Shown: piece after piece, positions 42,814 through 47,693 of the stretch
How the letters are laid out: every line of letters begins with the position of its first letter
How positions within the stretch are numbered: position 1 is the stretch's first letter
DNA from: JBIOWF01 sp044868295
GTDB lineage: Bacteria > Actinomycetota > Actinomycetes > Streptosporangiales > Streptosporangiaceae
Assembly (NCBI GenBank): GCA_044868295.1
Contig: JBIOWF010000363.1
Location: 1-47,693 of the forward strand
Length of the DNA: 47,693 bases
Direction of reading: 5' to 3'
Made by a program: the position numbers and the translations under genes
Notes under the pieces: generated by a model
Seen by the model: only the letters and a program-made list of their open reading frames with translations
Databases searched by the model: none
What the model was told of the DNA's origin: nothing

Positions 42814-43027
42814 TAGGAGTGCTTTCCAAATGCTGCCCGTCGCGAGCGGCGATCCAGATTGGTGGATCGCAAGGCGGAGGAGGAGCCGATAACGGAGTTA
42901 TCGGCGAAATCCCGGGCCCCGCGGAAACTCTGAGATTGCGAAGAGTTTTCGTGGGTGGGGCGTCAACGCGGCGAGGCGCCGATCTGGGCGTCGCGCAGCA
43001 GGGCTTGATTTATAAAGCACGACCTGG
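42814..43027. repeat. structured MITE-like repeat, long copy
   Basis: 214 bases matching the copy at 27646-27810 in inverse orientation at both ends. The inverted termini are GTGCTTTCCAAAT and (minus strand) GTGCTTTATAAAT. The central hairpin is GCCGATAAC/GTTATCGGC (42882-42902), at the place where the other copy has GCCCGTAG/CTACGGGC. About 50 extra bases include a second hairpin CGGAAACTCT/AGAGTTTTCG. It ends 25 bases before the lipoprotein stop. Confidence 0.82.
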
Positions 43028-43051
43028 ACCGCCCCGGCCGCGCCCGGTGCC

Positions 43052-44104
43052 CTACGGGAGGGGCTGCGCGAAGTAAGGGTCCTTGCCCGCCTTCGCGTAC
43101 GCGCTGAGCACTCCGGGGCCGGTCAGCCTGAAGTCGCAGCCGCGCGCCTCCGAGTTCCACTGCACGACGGCCTTGATGCCGGGCAGATCCTTCACGACCT
43201 TGGGCACTTCGGCGAACCACTCGGCCTTGCGGTTGGGCTGCGCGGGATCGTCCACGGTGCCGAACTCGCTCAGGATGATCGGCTTGTCGTCCAGGCCGTT
43301 GTCCTGGAACCAGTCATAGGTCGGCTTGACGGTCTCCTTGAAGCTCTTCCACGGCGCGCCGCCCTGGCAGGCGAAGAAGTTGTACTGGTCGAAACCGATC
43401 CAGTCGACCCGGTCCGAGCCGGGATAGAACTTCTTCTGCTCCTTCAGCGTCGGGGGATACCCGGTCACGATCCAGACCCAGACCACGTTCCGCGCCCCGA
43501 TCGTGGCGAAGCGGTCCTGAATGTGCTTGTAGGCCGCGATGTACTCCTCGGGAGTCCCGGCGCCCTCCTTGGCACGCAGGTCCATCTCCTGGTCGAAGGC
43601 CAGCATGACCGGCTTGCCGTACGTCTTGATGCGCTGTGCCTGAGGGTCGATCACGGTCGCGTCGAGGGCTCCGGCGGCGATCTCGGACCATGAGAGGCGG
43701 CTTCCGGTGCTCCACTCCTCTGAGACCCACGCGAGGAGAAGGATGCGGTCCTGGCCGACGGACCGCTGGTTGTCGGGAAGGAGCATGCCGTTCTGGGAGA
43801 CCGACATGTCGTGGAAGTCGTAGACCAGGTCGAAGCGACGGCCGGAGACGGCCTCGATCTCCTCTACGGCGGCGGACAGCGAGCCGTCCTTCGTCGGTGT
43901 GGAGATTCCCCACCAGGCGCCGCACGGCGGCACGAGGACCTCCTTGGGGGAGCAGGGGCCCGGCGTCTTGACGGTCGGCCGGGCCATGGGAGCGCTCGGC
44001 GTGCCGGACGCCTCCGGGCCGGACGGGCTCGACTGGCATCCGATGGCGGAGGCGAGCACCAGCCCGCCCGCCAAGGCGGCGAGAGCCGCACGACGTCCCC
44101 GCAT
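43052..44104 (-). CDS. GH26-like glycoside hydrolase lipoprotein
   Basis: 350 residues. A lipoprotein signal peptide with lipobox SAIGC (Cys23) is followed by a Ser/Pro/Thr linker. A (beta/alpha)8 domain from about residue 60 carries the two GH26-style acids: Glu173 in LAFDQEMD (HEMN in mannanases) and Glu280 in ILSEFGT. WGISTPTKDG starts the domain. This suggests a membrane-anchored endo-glycosidase (mannanase-type) that trims or terminates the glycan outside the cell. ATG 44104 follows AGGAGGAACGTG; longer frames upstream are unsupported. It lies 10 bases after the flippase fusion gene. Confidence 0.85.
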   Translation of the reverse strand: MRGRRAALAALAGGLVLASAIGCQSSPSGPEASGTPSAPMARPTVKTPGPCSPKEVLVPPCGAWWGISTPTKDGSLSAAVEEIEAVSGRRFDLVYDFHDMSVSQNGMLLPDNQRSVGQDRILLLAWVSEEWSTGSRLSWSEIAAGALDATVIDPQAQRIKTYGKPVMLAFDQEMDLRAKEGAGTPEEYIAAYKHIQDRFATIGARNVVWVWIVTGYPPTLKEQKKFYPGSDRVDWIGFDQYNFFACQGGAPWKSFKETVKPTYDWFQDNGLDDKPIILSEFGTVDDPAQPNRKAEWFAEVPKVVKDLPGIKAVVQWNSEARGCDFRLTGPGVLSAYAKAGKDPYFAQPLP

Positions 44105-44114
44105 CACGTTCCTC

Positions 44115-46535
44115 CTATGTGCCGTTCTTGCCGTCGGGACGTCCGAGGACTGCCCACGATGCCAGAAGGCACGCGGCTGGAAGCGAATATATCGGGACAA
44201 TCTCCAGCGCCGGCGTGCCCAAGAGCGGGAACGACACCGCCGCGACGAGCACGGGCGAGACGAGCAGCACGGGCGCGACCACATCACCGTCACCACGGCG
44301 CGCCGCCGGGATCAGCCGGGCCAGCCCCCACAGCGCCATGACGGCGAAGATGAGCAGCAGCCCGACCCGGGCGGGCAGCAGCCCGCTCATCTGCTCGGCG
44401 GGTCGCGCCCACGAGGTCGCCGTGCCCGTCGCCCCGTCGCGGAGGATGGGCCAGACGCCGGCCGCGACGCACACCGCGGCGACCGGAAGGAGCCGCCAGG
44501 GCCCGCGCCGGGCGACGGCGAGGCCCAGGCAGGAGCCCGCCATCATCAGCGCGGTGAGCGGATGGACGAACGCCGCGGCCACGGACAGGGCGAGGAGCAC
44601 CGCGACCGTCGTCGCCTCGAACCGGTGGTCGGCCAGGATCGCCACGAAGCACAGGTAGAACAGGAAGGCCAGCCCCAGCGGCGGGTAGAACCCCTGCAGC
44701 GACCACGCGGCCCCCACGAAGAGCAGTGTCACGGACGGCCGGGCGGGCGCGGTCCGCAGCAGCGTCATCAGCGGCAGCACCGACAGCACCGCGCAGGCCA
44801 AGGGCAGCCAGCTCAGCACCTGGCCCGCGGTCACCGACCCCGAGCGCAGGAGAAACGCGACGACCGGCAGGAGCCCCGCGTCCGATCCGGGCGGGACCAC
44901 GCCCGTGCGCGCCACCTGGTCGACCAGCGCGGCGATCGCTGAGTCGGCCCGCCCCGGCGGGTACAGGCACACGGCTGCGCCGCCCAGGTGGAGCAGCCCC
45001 ATGAGCGGGCCGCGCCGCCCGTCGGAGAGCGTGAAGACGTACGAGATGACGATGAGCCCCAGGCCCACGAGTGAGGTCGCCAGGAGCGCCGACCGCGGCG
45101 CCAGCAGATGCAGGAGGAGCCCTTCCGCGACCAGGATGGGCGGCAGGACCCGGGCCCAGCGACGCCACCACGGCGGCCGCGTGACGGACATCGCCTTGGC
45201 CGGATCGGTGAACACCCGGACCAGACCGGGCGCGATGGCGGCGGCCACGGTCAGTTGGGTGCCGAGCAACGTGAGGCCGACGCCGTTGATGCCCATCGTC
45301 GGCAGCAGCGTCAGAACACCGGTCATGGTGAGGGCGAACTGCACGGTCTGGATGGCCGCGAGCGCCTTTGGACGGCCCTTGGCGCGCAGCACGCCCAGAT
45401 AGAGCTCGATGAAGGCGCGCGGGATGGCCGCGAGCGCGATCAGCCGGAGCACGTTGGTCGCCTCCTGGTACCCGGGGCCGAGCACGGCCAGGGCGAAGGG
45501 GGCGATCAGGACGGTCACCGCGACGAGCGGAACGAGCGCCATCACCGTCCGGCGCAGCGCGCGGCGGGCGTTGGCGGCCAGCGTGGAGGCGTCGTACGCG
45601 CCCTCGATGGTCAGCGACGTCGCCATCGTGTAGGCGAGCGACTCCAGCATCTGGGCGATCGTCACGGCCATGCCGTACGAGGCGTTGGTGGCCTTGGTCA
45701 CGTGGACGGCGACGATGAAGGGGACCAGGTTGCCCATGGAGAGGCGGACGAAGGCCCCGAAGTAGTCGCCGGACAGGAAGCGCATGACCGTGGCGCGCGA
45801 GGGAGGCGTGCGGTCGCCGGTCTCGATGACGTGCTTGGGCACCAGCCGTCGGGCGATCAGATAGTTGATCAGCGGCACCGCGACGAGGCCGGGCGCGATC
45901 CATGAAAGGTAGATGGCCCACGAATGCTCGGGCCCGGTGACCGCCGTGCCGAGCACCGCCGCGGCGGCCACCACCAAGATGATCTTGGCGGTGGACAGGA
46001 TGATGTTCTCGACCGGCACCCATTCGGACTTGCGCAGCGCCGCCAGAACCACGTCCTGAAGCGTCCAGACCACCCAGATGACGACCATGACGGCGAACAC
46101 GAACGCCGGCAGCGGCCCCGCGAGGATGCCGTAGTTGTCGCCCCAGAGATCCAGGGTGAGCAGGAAGCCCGCCGTGGCCGCCAGGGCCATGGCGCTTCCC
46201 ACGCCGTAGATGCCGAAGACGAACCGGTTGGTCGACCGGCCGGTCTCCGGGATGAACCGGGTGAGCGAGCCGACGAAGCCGAAGGACGTCATCCCCGCCA
46301 GCATCCGCATGGCCGTGATCAGCGCGAGGGCCTGCCCGACCGAAGCCTGATCGAACACGCGGGCCGCCACGATCCAGTAGCCGAAGCCGAGAACGGCGCC
46401 GGCGCCCACGTTGATGAGCAGGGTGTAGGCGGCGCGGTAGAGCGGGTCGTTGAGGTCCTTGGAGAGCCGGTCACGAACAACGGCCCGGAGGGGTCGCCCC
46501 CCGAGCCGTGGGCCTGGCGCCGGAGTCTCGGTCAC
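44115..46535 (-). CDS. Wzx-like oligosaccharide flippase fused to a polytopic polymerase-like domain
   Basis: 806 residues. Residues 30-450 are a polysaccharide flippase of the MOP superfamily with about 12 helices (FGYWIVAARVFDQASVGQAL, then FVGSLTRFIPETGR). From about 455 to 800 a second membrane domain has loop motifs QGFYPPLGLAFLFYL (614-628) and VHPLTALMM (657-665). These match in order and spacing the GQDYFSPQATAYLLHL and THQLTPMMLL motifs of the GT2 fusion at 34734. The second domain is therefore a likely polymerase or oligosaccharide transferase, joining export and assembly in one chain. The start is GTG 46535, 53 bases after the GT2 gene. Confidence 0.84.
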   Translation of the reverse strand: MTETPAPGPRLGGRPLRAVVRDRLSKDLNDPLYRAAYTLLINVGAGAVLGFGYWIVAARVFDQASVGQALALITAMRMLAGMTSFGFVGSLTRFIPETGRSTNRFVFGIYGVGSAMALAATAGFLLTLDLWGDNYGILAGPLPAFVFAVMVVIWVVWTLQDVVLAALRKSEWVPVENIILSTAKIILVVAAAAVLGTAVTGPEHSWAIYLSWIAPGLVAVPLINYLIARRLVPKHVIETGDRTPPSRATVMRFLSGDYFGAFVRLSMGNLVPFIVAVHVTKATNASYGMAVTIAQMLESLAYTMATSLTIEGAYDASTLAANARRALRRTVMALVPLVAVTVLIAPFALAVLGPGYQEATNVLRLIALAAIPRAFIELYLGVLRAKGRPKALAAIQTVQFALTMTGVLTLLPTMGINGVGLTLLGTQLTVAAAIAPGLVRVFTDPAKAMSVTRPPWWRRWARVLPPILVAEGLLLHLLAPRSALLATSLVGLGLIVISYVFTLSDGRRGPLMGLLHLGGAAVCLYPPGRADSAIAALVDQVARTGVVPPGSDAGLLPVVAFLLRSGSVTAGQVLSWLPLACAVLSVLPLMTLLRTAPARPSVTLLFVGAAWSLQGFYPPLGLAFLFYLCFVAILADHRFEATTVAVLLALSVAAAFVHPLTALMMAGSCLGLAVARRGPWRLLPVAAVCVAAGVWPILRDGATGTATSWARPAEQMSGLLPARVGLLLIFAVMALWGLARLIPAARRGDGDVVAPVLLVSPVLVAAVSFPLLGTPALEIVPIYSLPAACLLASWAVLGRPDGKNGT

Positions 46536-46588
46536 TAAAGATGATCCCCCTTTTTCGAGACGACACAGTATCTCGCCTCGAAGCCCGG

Positions 46589-47416
46589 TCAGGCCGCTCC
46601 TTGGTCCGCCTTGTGGGCGGGGGAACGGGTCAGCTCCACGGGCGGAGCCGGGGTCCGGCGTTCCCTGATGATCGTCTTCAGCACGCGCCAGCCGTCCCGC
46701 ACCGCCCGCAGGTTGCTGGCACCGTGGATGCGGTTGCGCTCATGGCTCGGGATCTCGTGGATCCGCAGCCCGGCCTTGGCGGCGCGGATGTTCATCAGCG
46801 TCTCGATCTCGAAGCCGTCGCAGTCGAGGCCGAGCGCGTCCAGATGGCGGGCCCAGAAGGCGTTGTAGCCGTAGCAGAGGTCGGTGTAACGCGTGCCGTA
46901 CAGCCGGTTGACCATCGTGCTGAGCACGAAGTTGCCGAGACGCCTGATGGGAGTGATGTCGTCGCTTCCGCCGCCGTTGGCGAAGCGCGATCCCTTGGCG
47001 TAGTCGGCACCGGCGACAAGGGCTCCCACGAACCGGATGATCTCGCGTCCGTCGGTCGACCCGTCGGCGTCGATCATGACGATGATGTCGCCGGTGCAGG
47101 CGGCGAAGCCCTCGGCGAGCGCGTTGCCCTTGCCCTTGCCGCGCTGGCTCACCACGCGCAGGCCGGGGCGCAGCCGCCGCGCCACCGCGACGGTGTCGTC
47201 CGTGGAGTTCCCGTCCACGAGGACGACCTCGTCGACCCACCGCGGAAGGGTCGCGAAGACGTGCGGGAGGTTCTCCGCCTCGTTCATGGCGGGCACCACG
47301 ACGCTCACCCGCGGAGAGATGGCCATGAGAGGCGTAATGCGCATAAATCCATCGGCTGATGGCCTAAACGACCCTAAATGTGAAACAGGGAGAGATGCGG
47401 TGCTCTCGAGACTCAT
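46589..47416 (-). CDS. family 2 glycosyltransferase, DPM1/polyprenyl-phosphate type
   Basis: 275-residue GT-A enzyme resembling dolichyl- or polyprenyl-phosphate sugar transferases. VSVVVPAMNEAENLPHVF opens the domain, VLVDGNSTDDT is the nucleotide-binding strand, and DADGS (116-120) is the metal-binding DxD. GKGNALAEGF, YAKGSRFANGGGSDD and LCYGYNAFWARHL are typical family blocks. No membrane segments follow, so it probably makes a lipid-phosphate sugar donor for an extracellular transferase. ATG 47416 is the longest start; ATG 47344 or ATG 47326 would remove 24 or 30 unrelated residues. It heads the GT2-flippase-lipoprotein unit. Confidence 0.87.
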   Translation of the reverse strand: MSLESTASLPVSHLGSFRPSADGFMRITPLMAISPRVSVVVPAMNEAENLPHVFATLPRWVDEVVLVDGNSTDDTVAVARRLRPGLRVVSQRGKGKGNALAEGFAACTGDIIVMIDADGSTDGREIIRFVGALVAGADYAKGSRFANGGGSDDITPIRRLGNFVLSTMVNRLYGTRYTDLCYGYNAFWARHLDALGLDCDGFEIETLMNIRAAKAGLRIHEIPSHERNRIHGASNLRAVRDGWRVLKTIIRERRTPAPPVELTRSPAHKADQGAA

Positions 47417-47693
47417 GTTGTGTGGATCCTCCGGGGCATGGTGCTAGCGGCGTCATTGCACGGGGGCACGTCGCCCTTCGCCAAGCAGCGAGGACGTGGA
47501 ACGTACCTAGGTAGGTCTCGCAGAGGGCGTCTCCGGTTGGCAGCCCGACCGAAATTCTGCCGAAAACGAGAACTATGAGACTACATTCCCGATCTTGCCC
47601 CGGGTGGGTCGCCGCGCGGGATGGCCGCGATCCTGCTCCTAGAACGGATTTCCATTGAGTCCCCACCCTCGCCAGATGCTCTGGGCGACCAGC
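47417..47693. other. upstream region of the terminal GT2, no gene recognised
   Basis: 277 bases without a supported gene. The only local structure noted is the palindrome ACCTAGGT (47505-47512) followed by a further AGGT. The minus-strand open frame here shows no ribosome site or family similarity. Promoter position was not resolved. Confidence 0.4.

Noticed and set aside
47364..47666. Minus-strand frame of about 100 codons at the right edge
   Set aside because: It overlaps the start of the GT2 gene in a different frame, has no ribosome site and no family resemblance.

Overview
The window comes from the chromosome of a high-GC, mycothiol-making actinomycete. The evidence is mshC with its conserved gene neighbourhood, a fabG-fabI(inhA) pair, DUF3099/DUF3090/SCO1664-type proteins found mainly in Actinobacteria, and frequent GTG/TTG starts. 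The flavour (intron debris, surface-glycan genes, phenolic-lipid cluster) fits Streptosporangiales or a related order, but no rRNA or tRNA is present to prove it.

Layout. 1-770: 3' end of a group II intron (maturase C-terminus plus domains V/VI). 847-4811: a phenolic-lipid/quinone cluster with a type III polyketide synthase, an ICMT-like methyltransferase and a flavoprotein hydroxylase on the minus strand, and a divergent UbiA prenyltransferase. 4946-6625: DEAD-box RNA helicase. 6626-9660: a decayed island with an NRPS stub, an rtcB fragment, an intact HigBA-type toxin-antitoxin pair, an integrase remnant, an alpha/beta-hydrolase-fold protein lacking its catalytic Ser and His, and an SGNH-hydrolase remnant. 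9661-12136: zinc-type dehydrogenase and rtcB. 12243-14202: moaA-mobA-DUF6457. 14399-19944: DUF3099, dodecin, a small protein, tldE-tldD, fabG-fabI. 20047-20592: a deletion scar joining the C-terminal halves of a pucR and a potA gene. 20683-27648: a secreted protein, an aldo/keto reductase, and the conserved run uppP - histidine phosphatase - DUF3090 - SCO1664 - NRDE - mshC.

27815-47416 is an unusual cell-surface glycan locus. It holds two tandem GNAT/FemAB-like transferases, a P450 translationally coupled to a DegT aminotransferase, four GT2 glycosyltransferases (one fused to a large polytopic domain), a polysaccharide deacetylase, two paralogous ATP-grasp ligases flanking a flavoprotein, a GH26-like lipoprotein and a Wzx-like flippase. 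The flippase is fused to a second polytopic domain that resembles the one fused to the GT2. Together these could build, flip, polymerise, trim and decorate a glycan; the amide-forming and acyl-transferring enzymes suggest amino-acid- or acyl-decorated sugars. This is the best candidate here for an undescribed system.

Three copies of a short structured repeat (20624-20687, 27646-27810, 42814-43027) lie at gene 3' ends. Two supply or overlap a neighbour's TAG stop codon, and the two long copies keep an internal hairpin with different stem sequences. All comparisons were made by eye; no database search was run.
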